Source: Pseudomonadota bacterium (GTDB lineage: Bacteria; Myxococcota_A; Polyangia; Polyangiales; JAKSBK01). From it: a stretch of DNA of 34,695 bases. The stretch is from positions 1 through 34,695 of the forward strand of contig JAKSBK010000325.1 of assembly GCA_022361155.1 (NCBI GenBank). Reading direction: 5' to 3'. A model generated the notes under the pieces. That model had not been told where the DNA came from, did no database searches, and worked only from the letters and a program-made list of their open reading frames with translations. Shown here one piece after another: positions 22,717 through 32,102 of this stretch. How positions within the stretch are numbered: position 1 is the first letter of the stretch; every line of letters starts with the position of its first letter. The translations under genes and the position numbers were made by a program.

Positions 22717-25170
22717 CTATCCGGTGCCGCCGTAGCGGGCGGGAGGGGGCGTGCTTATGCGGGCCACGCCCAGCAGCTCGGACATCAGCTCGGCGCTCAA
22801 GGGCTTGTCGACTACACGCATTCCCCTCGGCCGATCGACGTCAGTCCCTGTCATGATCACCACACGGTCGCCCAAGTGCCTGTCGTGCGTCCTGAGTGCC
22901 TTCACGAACTCCTTTCCAGTCATGCGCGGCATGTGGAGATCGCACAGCACCAGGGAGAAATCCCGCCTTGTTGCGAGATCCAGCGCGTGCTCGGGGTCAG
23001 TGGTTCCCACGACATCTGCATAGCGGCCGAGCCAGCGCTCGAGCGCGCGCACAACGCCCTCCTCATCGTCCAGCACCAGCACGCTAGGGCGTCCGCTGCG
23101 GAACAGGGGTGCGGGGGACGATGCCGGGAGCCTCACGCCGGGCTCCAGACGCGGCAACTCGAGTACGAAGGTGCTGCCCTCGGGTCCCGTGCCCTTGAGC
23201 TCGAGGCTGCCGCCGTGTGCGAGCGCCAAGTTGCGGGAGAGGTACAGGCCAAGTCCAGTTCCCGCTCCGGGCTTGCTGGTGAAGAAGGCCTCGAACATCC
23301 GTCGCTGCACGGTGGCCGGCACGCCGGGCCCACAGTCTTCGACCTCGACGCGGGCCGAAGTTCGTCGTTGTGTGACCCGCACAACCACGCCTGACTCCGG
23401 AGTGCCCGCGCAAGCGTCCTGAGCGTTCGTCAGCAGGTTGACCAGCACCTGGCCGATCCGAATCCGGTCGCATCGAACCGGGACGTGCTCATCCCCGGTC
23501 ACGTTGATGGTCACCGCCGAAGTCCTGCTTCTGGCGATCTTGGCGGCCGACTGTGCAATCTTGACCAGGTCGGCGTCTTCAGCGCTGAGGTGGTTCGGCT
23601 CTTTCGACAGCGAGGACAGGTCACGGACGATGCGGGCGAGCCGCTCCGCCCCTTCTCGCGCGTCCGCGGCGGCTTCACGCATGTCGCCCTGGAGGTCCGC
23701 CTCGAGCAACCTCAAGTTTGCGAGGACGAACGTAAGCGGATTGTTCATTTCGTGGGCCACCCCGGCCGAGAGACGGCCCAGTGTGGCGAGCTTCTCGTTG
23801 ATCAGCGTGGCATCGAACAGCTCGAGCTTCTGCAGCACGACCACCGCGAAGCGACAGTAGAGCTCGCAGTGCCGAATGGTGGCATCGTCGGGCAGGCCCC
23901 GGCCGACCAATACGCCGTAGTGCTGGCTGGCCGTATCGAGCGATACGAAGATGTCCGTACGTTCGTGGCTCACGACGGTCGCGCGCACGGGTAGGGGCTG
24001 GGTGAGCGTTGGATCGCTGTTGCGCCGCTCGCTCGCGACGCGCTGGCCGGCCTCGTCGACAAAGCGCTGCAGCGCCTCGGGCTCCACGTCGGCGTATTCG
24101 TGCACGCGCCCGTCATCGATCGCCGCAAGCGGCACCACCGACCACCGGACCGTTGGGAACGCGGCCCGAAGACCGCGCTCCACGGCGGAAAACACGCTGC
24201 GAGGCTCTTTGCTGCCCACGACCCGCCGAGCGAAACGAATCGCCGCGCTGAGCGCCTTGGCGTCGTAGCGTACGCGTTGCGACATGGCCACGATGGCTCG
24301 ACCGAGGTCTCCGATCTCGTCGGGCGGCAGGCTTGAAAGCTTGATCTCGGTGGCGGGCGCGCGCCGGACCGCTTGAGCGAGCGCGCTTACCGGCGAGGTC
24401 AGCGCCCTCGATAGCGTCCACGCGAGCAACACCAACGGCACCACCGCCAGAGCGGACCACGATACCATGCTGGTAGTGACCGCGAGCACCGACGCCCGCG
24501 CGGGCTCGAGCGGTGCGAGCAGCTCGAGAACGATGCCGTTTTCCGACGGGACGAAGATGCGCACGCGCTCGGCGCCGTCGGGGTCCACGGTGCGCTGCGC
24601 CGTGGTCAGGCGCCTCGCAGCCGGCGCCGACCCAGGGTGGCGCTGGCGCATGTTCAACTCCCAGCCTGCGGGTACGCGTAGAACCGGTGCCACGTCCACA
24701 AGTGCGCGCACGTCGATGTCGCCCGAGCGCTCCGATAGGTGAAGCAGGAAAGGGGCGATGAGCGCGACCTGTTGTTCGCCTTCGGTCTTGTGAGCTCGCA
24801 ACAGCTGCGCGTCATCCGGGCTCACCGCAGCTTCCAGCAGCACGGTGCTGCCTCGCTTGCACAGTACGGCCAGCAGGTTTCCGCTGTCGAGGGTCGCGAC
24901 CTCATCCACTCTGCCCGACCGCGCCGCCAAGGCAACCGTCTGCAGCAGCGCCCGCGTGAGATCGATACGGTGGTCGAGTCGGGTGCGGGCGAACTCGCCT
25001 CGCCTGAGCGCAGCGTCGGCCAACGCCGCTTCCTTGTCGTCACCCACGACGCGGATCGCGGCAACGGTGCTGACGGCGAGGGCGACCAGGCCGGCAGCGA
25101 TCATGGAGGTTGTTACACGCGCGAAGATCGAATGGCGGATCCGCTTCCCGTGTCGGAGGCTGGCCACCAT
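22717..25170 (-). CDS. Membrane hybrid histidine kinase with C-terminal receiver
   Basis: 817 aa from ATG 25170; its ATG shares one base with the FecR-domain gene stop (TGATG). Two transmembrane helices (about 18-40 and 233-255) enclose a periplasmic sensor of ~190 residues. A HAMP-like segment (RALTSPVSALAQAVRR, then DEIGDLGRAIVAMS) and a GAF-like region follow. The HisKA box has His473 in GVAHEMNNPLT. The ATPase has NLLTNAQDA (N box), DCGPGVP (G1) and GTGLGLYLS (G2). A receiver ends the protein with phospho-acceptor Asp744 in LCDLHMPRMTG and Lys in VVDKPLS. No DNA-binding output is attached, so phosphate would pass to another protein. Confidence 0.93.
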   Translation of the reverse strand: MVASLRHGKRIRHSIFARVTTSMIAAGLVALAVSTVAAIRVVGDDKEAALADAALRRGEFARTRLDHRIDLTRALLQTVALAARSGRVDEVATLDSGNLLAVLCKRGSTVLLEAAVSPDDAQLLRAHKTEGEQQVALIAPFLLHLSERSGDIDVRALVDVAPVLRVPAGWELNMRQRHPGSAPAARRLTTAQRTVDPDGAERVRIFVPSENGIVLELLAPLEPARASVLAVTTSMVSWSALAVVPLVLLAWTLSRALTSPVSALAQAVRRAPATEIKLSSLPPDEIGDLGRAIVAMSQRVRYDAKALSAAIRFARRVVGSKEPRSVFSAVERGLRAAFPTVRWSVVPLAAIDDGRVHEYADVEPEALQRFVDEAGQRVASERRNSDPTLTQPLPVRATVVSHERTDIFVSLDTASQHYGVLVGRGLPDDATIRHCELYCRFAVVVLQKLELFDATLINEKLATLGRLSAGVAHEMNNPLTFVLANLRLLEADLQGDMREAAADAREGAERLARIVRDLSSLSKEPNHLSAEDADLVKIAQSAAKIARSRTSAVTINVTGDEHVPVRCDRIRIGQVLVNLLTNAQDACAGTPESGVVVRVTQRRTSARVEVEDCGPGVPATVQRRMFEAFFTSKPGAGTGLGLYLSRNLALAHGGSLELKGTGPEGSTFVLELPRLEPGVRLPASSPAPLFRSGRPSVLVLDDEEGVVRALERWLGRYADVVGTTDPEHALDLATRRDFSLVLCDLHMPRMTGKEFVKALRTHDRHLGDRVVIMTGTDVDRPRGMRVVDKPLSAELMSELLGVARISTPPPARYGGTG

Positions 25171-26366
25171 CAGTTCCTGAGCACTGGGCGCGGTATGGCC
25201 CTGGCGTTGCCGGCCTCGTCGGTCGCGCGCACCACGATGTTGCTGACACCGATCTGTACCGGATGGTCAACCGAGAAGCTGCCGTCGGCTCCGACCCGGA
25301 TCGGCCTGCCGTCCACCTCGACCCGGGCGCCGATCTCGGTCTGACCCGCCACCCGGACGCTCCGTCCGCTCACGACCTGCCCCGCTGCGGGAGATCGCAG
25401 CGCGAGCGGGGGGGGCACCCGGTCAACCACCACGCGCAGCTTCCGGGGCGGGTGACTCGGGAGCGGCTCACCGCCTCGAAGTCCCCGCACGGTCCAGGTG
25501 TAGAGCCCCGAAGAAAGCTCGAGCCTCGCCGAGGAAGCTTCTCGCTTGACGTCGACGTGCTTGACTTTGGTCTGCCGCTGAAATGCCGCCAGACGATACC
25601 CCTCCACCTCCGGGTTGGGCTTCCAGGAAAACCGCAATCTGCCTCGTGTCTTCACGGTCGCTTCGTCGGCCGGCGACAAGGGACGAATGGGTGGTCCACT
25701 AAGTCCCTGGGCGACCACGTCGCCCTCGTCGTTCGTCAGCTCCACGAAGTGCTCCGGACGTATGTTCACCGTTCCTGCCTTCTTCGACCGCAGGGTCGCG
25801 CGGCCGCTCATCATGGCGATGGACGTCCGCTGCGGTGTCACGTTCAGCTGCGCTTCGACTCGCGTTTCGCCGCTCCCCTTGCGTCGCTCGAGCACCAGGG
25901 TTCCGGGCGGCAGCTCCACCTCCAGCCTGCCCATGCGCTCGCCGGGTTGCAGCACCGCCGACAAGCGACCCGAAATGTGCTTGAGACGGCTGAGCTCGCG
26001 CGGCTGGGCTGGGATGCGCATGGTGGCGAGGGGCCCGAGCTCCGCGACACCCCCGGTGGTCTCGAAGTGGATCGCCGCTGCGCTGTGCTCCATGGTCTGC
26101 ACGGCATCCTCGGGAAACAGCCGCGAGCCTCGTGCCATCGGAGTCCAGGCGATGTCCGAGGCTCTGCGTACCCGCACGTCCCGAACGACCTTGGTGAGCT
26201 CGGCCACGGAGCCGTGCGCCGGGTCCTGCGCCAGGGTGGGTCCGGTGTTGGTGTTCGCCAGAGCAAGCACGCGGGCGCTCTCCTTGTCCCCGCCGCAGCC
26301 GTCCAGCAACAGGTGGCCGGCCGTCAGGAATAACAGCACACAGGACACACCAGGGAGAGTCTCCAA
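25170..26366 (-). CDS. FecR-domain lipoprotein with FN3/Ig-like C-terminus
   Basis: 398 aa from TTG 26366, preceded by GAGGGAG ~9 nt upstream; the longer frame overlaps the neighbouring gene and lacks a signal. The lipoprotein signal ends LLLDGC. A FecR-type domain follows: WTPMARGSRLFPEDAVQTMEHSAAAIHF, then SRLKHISGRLSAVL and a repeat-like RTSIAMMSGRATL. It is followed by an FN3-like module (LRFSWKPNPEVEGYRLAAF to LYTWTVRGL) and an Ig/glucodextranase-like module (SPAAGQVVSGRSVRVAGQTEIGARVEVDG). Classical FecR couples an outer-membrane receptor to an ECF sigma factor; here the partner gene overlapping it by one base is a histidine kinase. Confidence 0.8.
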   Translation of the reverse strand: METLPGVSCVLLFLTAGHLLLDGCGGDKESARVLALANTNTGPTLAQDPAHGSVAELTKVVRDVRVRRASDIAWTPMARGSRLFPEDAVQTMEHSAAAIHFETTGGVAELGPLATMRIPAQPRELSRLKHISGRLSAVLQPGERMGRLEVELPPGTLVLERRKGSGETRVEAQLNVTPQRTSIAMMSGRATLRSKKAGTVNIRPEHFVELTNDEGDVVAQGLSGPPIRPLSPADEATVKTRGRLRFSWKPNPEVEGYRLAAFQRQTKVKHVDVKREASSARLELSSGLYTWTVRGLRGGEPLPSHPPRKLRVVVDRVPPPLALRSPAAGQVVSGRSVRVAGQTEIGARVEVDGRPIRVGADGSFSVDHPVQIGVSNIVVRATDEAGNARAIPRPVLRN

Positions 26367-26403
26367 GACCGGACGCTCCCTCAACTTGGGTTGCCCCTTC
26401 AGC

Positions 26404-28101
26404 CTAGAGCCTGGCCGCACCGCCCACCTCCAGAAAGACCCGCGCAGGCGCCTCGGACCAGCTGCCCTCACCCATGGTGCTGAGGCGCGCGCCCAAGGCG
26501 ACGCTCAGCTCTGCCGGGCCTAACCCGACTCTCGTCCCCGTCGCAGCTTGCAGGATCACACGCCAACCGCTCAGCTCGGTCGGGTTCCCCTCGAGCCTCC
26601 CCGCATCTCGCACCCAGGCGGCCCCGGCCTGAACGCCGAGAAACAGCTCGGCGGCGCCGAAGCGGTGGTAGCCGACGCTCGCCCCCGAGAGCACGTCGAG
26701 GCAATAGCGTGTGGAATCGAGGAGGCCGCCGCCGCCGAACAGATCGGGCGCTCCCTGTGCTCGGTAGGGTGCCAGCGTATAGCGGGCGGTCAGATCAAAG
26801 CGTAGGGCAGGTGCGACGCGCGTTGGTTCGAGCTCGAGCCGCAGGCCGGCTCCCCAAGGCGTCCGGGACCACGTATCGCGTCCACCGTGGAGTAGGGCGC
26901 CCGCGATCAGCGACAGGGCGGGTGGGGGCGGCGCTGCTGCGGCCGGCGGTGGGCGCCCCCGTGCCACCGCGCGCGGCACAGGACGCACCGAAATGGATCG
27001 CCAGGCAAGCGGCACCCATCTCCCGTCGACCTGCGCGGAGACCACGACGCTCCCGGGTCCTGCCTTCTCGCACCTGAGCGATCCGGCCGCCACAGGCACG
27101 GCGCCCCGCCCGCATCGAGCGCGCAGCTTGTCGTCAGCGACCGCCGTCCCCTCGAGGTCGGTTGCCGCGAAAGCCACGGCGAACGGCTTGCCTTGCACGG
27201 CTTGCTCGGGCGCCTCGATGCTTGCCGTCGCGGGCCAGCTTGCCGTAACGGGCAGCTGGACACGGCGCTGGCTGCCGCCAACGTGCACCTGGAGATCAAT
27301 GGACTCGGCGCTTGCCGGCGCCGACAGGTCAAGCGCCGCCAGACCCGCGTCCAGCCACTGCAGCCCTTGCAGCTCGCCTTGCTGGCTCTGAATCCGTAGC
27401 GGGACGTTTCTTGACGGCCGGCCGCGCCGGTCCGCGACCATGAGAAACGCGGCAGTGCGGGCTGCGCCACCGGCAGGGATCGCGAAGTTCGATGGCATCA
27501 CTACGACGGTGGGGGTGCTTCCGTGCTTGACGCCCCCGACCAAGCCGGCGCCGCTGAGGGTTCCCGAGCGGGCCACGACTCCGATCGGCTCGCGGCGCGG
27601 TACTCGGCCAGCGAAGCTGCCGTTGGGCTCCCGGAGCAGTTCCTTGCTGCGCGAGCCGGACCAGAAGGCGACCACCCGCACATCCTCTTCCCGGTGGGCT
27701 CCCGCGACGCTCACGCGGAGCGTGCTGCCGCGGCGGTGAGCACGAACCTGCAGCCTGATGTTCGAGCCGAGGGCAACCGCCGCCTTGGCAGCGACACCCT
27801 CCCCATGTGCGGACAAGGCGACGCTACCCTGGGCCTGGTCTGTCCGAATGGTCACCCAGCGCGCACATTGCCCCACCCGTTCGTGGAGCTCCACGCGGGT
27901 GTGGGGACTGGTCGCAGCCAACGCGAGATCATCCCAGCTGGCACAGGTACCGTCGGCCTTTTCAACCACCACCAGGGTACGGCGCTGTTTGGCGCTTCCC
28001 GTGGGACCGAAGGCGTGGATCTCGTCCGCTATGGCCACGCGCTCGCCCGAGAGCAGCGCGACGCCGAGCCCGATGGCGAAGAGCGCGATTTCCGACCGCA
28101 T
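26404..28101 (-). CDS. Exported protein with Ig-like region and C-terminal barrel
   Basis: 565 aa from ATG 28101 (a TTG at 28113 adds four). The signal peptide is MRSEIALFAIGLGVALLSGERVAIA. The N-terminal region (about 26-260) is strand-rich with a Cys pair (GTCASWDD, GQCARW). An Ig-like module with two Cys (IEAPEQAVQGKPFAVAF to CEKAGPGSVVVSAQVDG) follows, then a Pro/Ala hinge (RGRPPPAAAAPPPPA). The last ~170 residues alternate polar and hydrophobic strands (LRFDLTARYTLAPYR, ELSVALGARLST, RVFLEVGGAARL), as in a small outer-membrane barrel. I recognise no named family. It is 37 nt upstream of the FecR-domain gene, so it is a likely surface or sensory partner of that lipoprotein and its kinase. 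Confidence 0.7.
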   Translation of the reverse strand: MRSEIALFAIGLGVALLSGERVAIADEIHAFGPTGSAKQRRTLVVVEKADGTCASWDDLALAATSPHTRVELHERVGQCARWVTIRTDQAQGSVALSAHGEGVAAKAAVALGSNIRLQVRAHRRGSTLRVSVAGAHREEDVRVVAFWSGSRSKELLREPNGSFAGRVPRREPIGVVARSGTLSGAGLVGGVKHGSTPTVVVMPSNFAIPAGGAARTAAFLMVADRRGRPSRNVPLRIQSQQGELQGLQWLDAGLAALDLSAPASAESIDLQVHVGGSQRRVQLPVTASWPATASIEAPEQAVQGKPFAVAFAATDLEGTAVADDKLRARCGRGAVPVAAGSLRCEKAGPGSVVVSAQVDGRWVPLAWRSISVRPVPRAVARGRPPPAAAAPPPPALSLIAGALLHGGRDTWSRTPWGAGLRLELEPTRVAPALRFDLTARYTLAPYRAQGAPDLFGGGGLLDSTRYCLDVLSGASVGYHRFGAAELFLGVQAGAAWVRDAGRLEGNPTELSGWRVILQAATGTRVGLGPAELSVALGARLSTMGEGSWSEAPARVFLEVGGAARL

Positions 28102-28251
28102 CAGCGCCCACAAACGACCAGCTGATCGAATCCTTGTGGTCCCCCGGAACCGGCGGGGCTCGTCCGCGAAGGCTCGGGTAACGCGGGGCGGGGCTCAAGA
28201 CTGCCGGCCGGCCAACGTACCTGTTCCTTGGCAGCACCTGCTGGCGCCGTC

Positions 28252-28686
28252 ATGCCTACCGATACCCAGAGCTTCTCGCTGGCCCCCGTGTCGCTCACGG
28301 TCCTGGTGGTCGACGACGACCAGACCACGCTCGAGCTGGTGCGCGCCGTGCTGGAGACCGAAGGGCACAAGGTGCTGACCTGGAATCGGCCCTTTGGCAC
28401 GACCCAGCTCGTCCTCAGGCACCGGCCCGACGTGATCCTCTTGGACGTGCGCATGCCGGGGCTGAACGGAGTCGAGCTCGCCAAGCTCGTGAACGCTCGT
28501 CACCGTGCACCACAGTGTGTGATTCTGCACTCCAGTGTCTCCGAGGTGGAGCTCTACCGGCTCGGTCAGGAAGCGGGAGTGGTTGGCGCCATTCCCAAGA
28601 CCGACAATGTCGCTGCCTTCCTGGAGGATTTTCGGCGCCTGACACACCAATGCCGGTGCGGGCGCCGCGCGCGCCGTGAAGCGTGA
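28252..28686 (+). CDS. Single-domain response regulator (receiver only)
   Basis: 144 aa from ATG 28252; GTG within '[11 protein letters not shown]' is a possible later start, and neither has a clear ribosome-binding site. It is a CheY-like receiver: acidic pair in VVDDD, phospho-acceptor Asp65 ([13 protein letters not shown]), a Ser/Thr switch (HSSVSE) and Lys in IPKTD. A Cys/Arg-rich tail ([11 protein letters not shown]) is added. No output domain is present. Its stop overlaps the start of the large hybrid kinase by 4 bp (GTGA), so the two are co-translated. It may shuttle phosphate to or from that kinase's Hpt domain. The 150 nt on its 5' side is a divergent promoter region. Confidence 0.9.
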   Translation: MPTDTQSFSLAPVSLTVLVVDDDQTTLELVRAVLETEGHKVLTWNRPFGTTQLVLRHRPDVILLDVRMPGLNGVELAKLVNARHRAPQCVILHSSVSEVELYRLGQEAGVVGAIPKTDNVAAFLEDFRRLTHQCRCGRRARREA

Positions 28687-31307
28687 ACCGGATCACGACT
28701 GCGCTCCCGTTGACTCTCGTCTTCGCCGCGCTCGGCCTAGGTCAGTACCTGTACTTCCCGGCGCGCCAGCACCATAAACTGGTTGAGTCCCTGCACGCGA
28801 AAGCTGAAGGCATCGCGAAACTGGGCGCATACACCTTGCGTCCGGCGATCGAGGTGGACGACCTCAAGGTCGTATCCGACGTGTTCCGCGGCATCACGCT
28901 CGATCGCGACGTGCTGTATGTAGCCGTGTATCGTCAAGATGGTTCTCGAGTCGCTTCCGTAAGCATGGACTCGAAACCACGCCGGGTGCAGCTACTCGAC
29001 CACAAGGGGACGCTGACCGAGCTACGCGACGGCTACCTGCATGTGCAGACCGGCATCGAGCTGTGGAGCGGCGAGGACGCGTTTCTAATGATTGGCCTGA
29101 GCACGCGGGCCATCGAGCGCGAGAGCCAGCACGACCGGGAGATGGCGCTGTTCATCGGTCTAGCGATCGCGGGTCTGGGGCTGCTGGCCGCGTTCTGGAT
29201 CGTGGTCGAGACGAACCGAGTGCAGTTGAGTCAGGTTGCGCGCAAAGAGGCAGAGGCTCGCAGTCAGGCCAAGAGTGAGTTCGTGGCTACGATGAGCCAC
29301 GAGCTGCGCACACCGCTCAACGCGGTAACCGGGATGTCGCAGCTGCTGCTCAAGACAAAGCTGACGCGCCGCCAGCGCCGCTACGTCGAGGCGGTCCGAC
29401 ACGGCGGGGAGGTCCTTCTGGCCCTGCTGAGCGACGTGTTGGATCTCTCGAAGATCGAAGCCGGCAAGATCGAGCTCGAAAACCGTGAATTCCACCTTCG
29501 CGAGCTGTGCGATCAGATGCTGCGGATCTTTTGGGGCCAGGCACACGGCAAGCAGCTCGAGCTTCTGGCCTTGGTTGCACCTGAAGTGCCCCGCATGGTC
29601 GTTGGCGACTCCTTGCGGCTGCGGCAGGTGCTGGGCAACCTGCTGAGCAACGCCATCAAGTTCACCGATGCCGGCCAGATCGAGCTGCGTGTCGAGTGCC
29701 TTGAACAGACACCGCGCAAGGCGCTCGTTCGCTTCACGGTGAGCGATTCGGGCATCGGCATGAGCCCCCGGCAGCTCAAACAGCTGTTCCGGGTCTTTGG
29801 CCAAGCCGACACTTCGATCACGCGCCGCTACGGAGGCACGGGCTTGGGCCTTGCCATCAGCAAACAGCTCACGAAGCTGATGGGCGGCCGAATCGGCGCG
29901 GGGAGCGTGGAGGGCCAGGGCAGCACCTTCTGGTTCACGCTGCCCCTCTCGCTGTCCGTCAAGGACGAGTCACCGCCGCCCCCTCAAGCGTGGCGCGGCC
30001 GCCGGGCGCTCGTCATCAACGCAAACCCGCGCGCGAGAGAGGTGCTCGCGGCGCAGCTCGAAAGCCTTGGCTTGAGCAGCGAGCGAGTCGCCACCAGCGC
30101 CGAGGCGCTGTCGCTGTTGCGGGCAGCCGAGCGGTTCGATTTGGTTCTGGCGGAGGAGTCAGGCGAAAGGCCGGGCCTTTCGAGGTTACGGGACGGGCTG
30201 ACCGGGGTGGACGCGACGCGTCCGCCACCCATCGTGCTGCTTCGGCCCATGGGCGAGGAGCGTACCGGCCCGGACCGTCAAGAGGGCGTGGCGCTGGAGC
30301 TGGGCAAGCCCGTCACCGAGGGCTGCCTTCGCTGGGCATGCGCTCAGCTCTTCGACCCGAGTGCGCAGGGGGAGCCTGAGGCGCGCAGGCTGGCATCCGG
30401 CGCCAAGCTCCCGGATCTCACCGGTATCCGCGTGCTCGTGGCAGAGGACAACCCCGTCAATCAGGAGGTCGCCGTCGGCATGCTGGAGCAGCTGGGGTGT
30501 GAGACCCAGGTTGTGGCCGACGGGCTGCAGGCTTTGAAGGTCCTCGAGTCCCCGCACGAGTTCGACCTGGCACTGGTCGATGGCGAGATGCCCGGGTTGG
30601 ACGGCTACAGCCTCGCGCGGCGTCTGCGATCGCTGGAACGCGATCGCGGGCTGCCACCGCTGCCGCTCATCGGGCTGAGCGCCAATGCCACCGACTCGCA
30701 TGTCATCAAGGCGCACGAGGCGGGCATGAACGAGTACCTCACCAAGCCCATCGACCAAGGTGTGCTTGCCACAGCCATCGAGCGAGTTGTGGCGCGCGGC
30801 GGCAAGGCGGGCGGGCCGGCGGCCGTGTCCTGCAGGAGCTCGGAAACAGCGTCGGGCCGTGTCAAGCTCGTTCGTGTGGCACCGCCGCCCGCCGGAATCG
30901 ATGCTGCTGCGGGGCCTTCCTCACGGGATGCCGCCGCCCCTACCCTGGATCCTCGCGTACTGGAGAGCCTGCGCAGCCTGGACGCGAAACGGCCGGGCTT
31001 TCTTGCGCGGCTCGTCACAAGCTACCTGCGCGACGCACAGTCGCGTGTAGTGCGGCTCAACTCGGCGGCGCAGCATGCGGACGGCCCGCGGGTGGCCGAC
31101 ATCGCTCACGCCCTCAAGGGAAGCAGCCGCAACCTCGGAGCGCGGCGGCTGGCCGATCTGTGTTCGCGGCTGGAGCAGCTGGTCGAGGATGGCCAAGTTG
31201 CCCAGGCGACCGAGCTCGTGCCTGAGGTCGAGCACGAGTTGGCCCGAGCTCGTGCGGCGCTCGTGCAGCACACCGACCCGCCCGGCGCGGGACACGCAGG
31301 ACACTAG
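28683..31307 (+). CDS. Hybrid histidine kinase: sensor-HisKA-ATPase-pseudoreceiver-receiver-Hpt
   Basis: 874 aa, GTG start at 28683. Two membrane helices (about 5-25 and 159-179) enclose a ~130-residue periplasmic sensor. HisKA has His206 ([10 protein letters not shown]). The ATPase has [15 protein letters not shown] and [10 protein letters not shown] first receiver-like domain (about 440-550; [16 protein letters not shown]) lacks the acidic pocket and has Glu where the phospho-Asp should be (LVLAEESG). A second receiver is intact, with Asp633 ([11 protein letters not shown]) and Lys in LTKPID. A C-terminal Hpt carries His809 ([13 protein letters not shown]). All steps of a phosphorelay up to a final regulator are in one chain; the overlapping receiver gene is the obvious acceptor. 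Confidence 0.95.
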   Translation: MNRITTALPLTLVFAALGLGQYLYFPARQHHKLVESLHAKAEGIAKLGAYTLRPAIEVDDLKVVSDVFRGITLDRDVLYVAVYRQDGSRVASVSMDSKPRRVQLLDHKGTLTELRDGYLHVQTGIELWSGEDAFLMIGLSTRAIERESQHDREMALFIGLAIAGLGLLAAFWIVVETNRVQLSQVARKEAEARSQAKSEFVATMSHELRTPLNAVTGMSQLLLKTKLTRRQRRYVEAVRHGGEVLLALLSDVLDLSKIEAGKIELENREFHLRELCDQMLRIFWGQAHGKQLELLALVAPEVPRMVVGDSLRLRQVLGNLLSNAIKFTDAGQIELRVECLEQTPRKALVRFTVSDSGIGMSPRQLKQLFRVFGQADTSITRRYGGTGLGLAISKQLTKLMGGRIGAGSVEGQGSTFWFTLPLSLSVKDESPPPPQAWRGRRALVINANPRAREVLAAQLESLGLSSERVATSAEALSLLRAAERFDLVLAEESGERPGLSRLRDGLTGVDATRPPPIVLLRPMGEERTGPDRQEGVALELGKPVTEGCLRWACAQLFDPSAQGEPEARRLASGAKLPDLTGIRVLVAEDNPVNQEVAVGMLEQLGCETQVVADGLQALKVLESPHEFDLALVDGEMPGLDGYSLARRLRSLERDRGLPPLPLIGLSANATDSHVIKAHEAGMNEYLTKPIDQGVLATAIERVVARGGKAGGPAAVSCRSSETASGRVKLVRVAPPPAGIDAAAGPSSRDAAAPTLDPRVLESLRSLDAKRPGFLARLVTSYLRDAQSRVVRLNSAAQHADGPRVADIAHALKGSSRNLGARRLADLCSRLEQLVEDGQVAQATELVPEVEHELARARAALVQHTDPPGAGHAGH

Positions 31308-31338
31308 TGCCCTACACGCTCCCCACATGAGGCGGTCG

Positions 31339-31368
31339 TTGCATTAGAATGACGTGTCAGTCTAATAT
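31339..31368 (+). promoter_or_regulatory. Candidate promoter of the acyl-reductase operon
   Basis: TTGCAT (31339-31344) and TAATAT (31363-31368) are 18 nt apart and end 35 nt before the first ATG of the operon. Matches to the sigma-70 boxes are moderate. The 24-bp dyad 31343-31366 covers the spacer and part of both boxes. Confidence 0.4.
31343..31366. promoter_or_regulatory. 24-bp operator-like dyad overlapping the promoter
   Basis: The arms ATTAGAATGAC (31343-31353) and GTCAGTCTAAT (31356-31366) are complementary at 10 of 11 positions around a GT centre. The core TGACGTGTCA is a common style for TetR-family operators. Its place on the promoter spacer would give simple repression of the downstream genes. 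Confidence 0.55.
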
Positions 31369-31403
31369 CCCGGCCGCTTCCCCTGGTGCAGGGATCCGGC
31401 CGC

Positions 31404-32081
31404 ATGGCTGTAGCCAACACCGCAGCTTTCTTCCGCGTCGAAGGCACGATCGTGCGTGCCGGAACGCTGTCGACCTGTGCGTACTTGGCGGCGAATCGGC
31501 CGGGGTTGGGCGAACGCATGCTGCGCCTGGGGCAGGTGGCGCTGACAGCGCCCGTGTATGGCCTGCTGGGGCAAAACGATCGCTCGCTCGTTAATCGCTT
31601 GGCGTACCTGCCCCTGCGCCACATGGGCCAGGACCGAGTCGCCGAGCTGGCAGAGGAATACTTCGACGTCGTGCTGAGGGAGCGCTTGCTCGAGCAGGGG
31701 CTCGAGCTGTTGCGCATGTGTCGCCGCCAGGGCCATCGGGTGGTGCTCATCTCGGAGAACCTGGCACCGATTGTCGACCTTCTGGCACGACACCTGACAG
31801 GGATCGACGACTACGTGTGTAATCATCTCGAAATACGCGACGCCCGAGCCACCGGGCGCTTGCTGGAGCCGGTGGTGGGCGGTCACGACAGCGGGCCATG
31901 GGCGAGTCGCTACGCCGCCGAGCACAACCTGGACCTGTCGCATTCGGTCGCCTATGGCGGCCACGGTCCGGACCTGCTGCTTTTGGCGAGCGTCGGGCAC
32001 CCCTGTGCCGTCAATCCGGACCTGACCCTGCGGCGGGCTGCGCGCGACGCGGACTGGCCTATCGTCGAGTATCGAGCGTAA
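31404..32081 (+). CDS. HAD-IB-like protein lacking the nucleophile aspartate
   Basis: 225 aa from ATG 31404, with AGGGA ~10 nt upstream; GTG 31386 is an alternative. The fold follows the SerB/PSP-like HAD-IB group: motif I position AAFFRVEGTIV (7-17), motif II ISEN, and the end YGGHGPDLLLLASVGHPCAVNPD. In active members motif I is FFDLDGT, a Lys precedes the last helix and motif IV is YGDSxxD. Here the nucleophile Asp is Arg11, the general acid is Glu13, the Lys is lost (GPWASRY), and motif IV has Gly-His in place of Asp-Ser. Phosphatase activity is thus unlikely. HAD-IB proteins often sit beside acyl-transferase or acyl-reductase genes, as here; a structural or binding role is inferred. Confidence 0.85.
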   Translation: MAVANTAAFFRVEGTIVRAGTLSTCAYLAANRPGLGERMLRLGQVALTAPVYGLLGQNDRSLVNRLAYLPLRHMGQDRVAELAEEYFDVVLRERLLEQGLELLRMCRRQGHRVVLISENLAPIVDLLARHLTGIDDYVCNHLEIRDARATGRLLEPVVGGHDSGPWASRYAAEHNLDLSHSVAYGGHGPDLLLLASVGHPCAVNPDLTLRRAARDADWPIVEYRA

Positions 32082-32102
32082 AGGGCCCTAAGGAGACGCT
32101 GG

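Noticed and set aside
25110-26333. 407-codon plus-strand frame antisense to the FecR-domain gene
   Set aside because: It has no recognisable domain, and the opposite strand encodes a clear lipoprotein overlapping the kinase start.
26367-26471. Extension of the FecR-domain protein to 26471
   Set aside because: It overlaps the upstream gene by 68 bp and puts 35 basic residues before the lipoprotein signal; TTG 26366 has a good ribosome-binding site.
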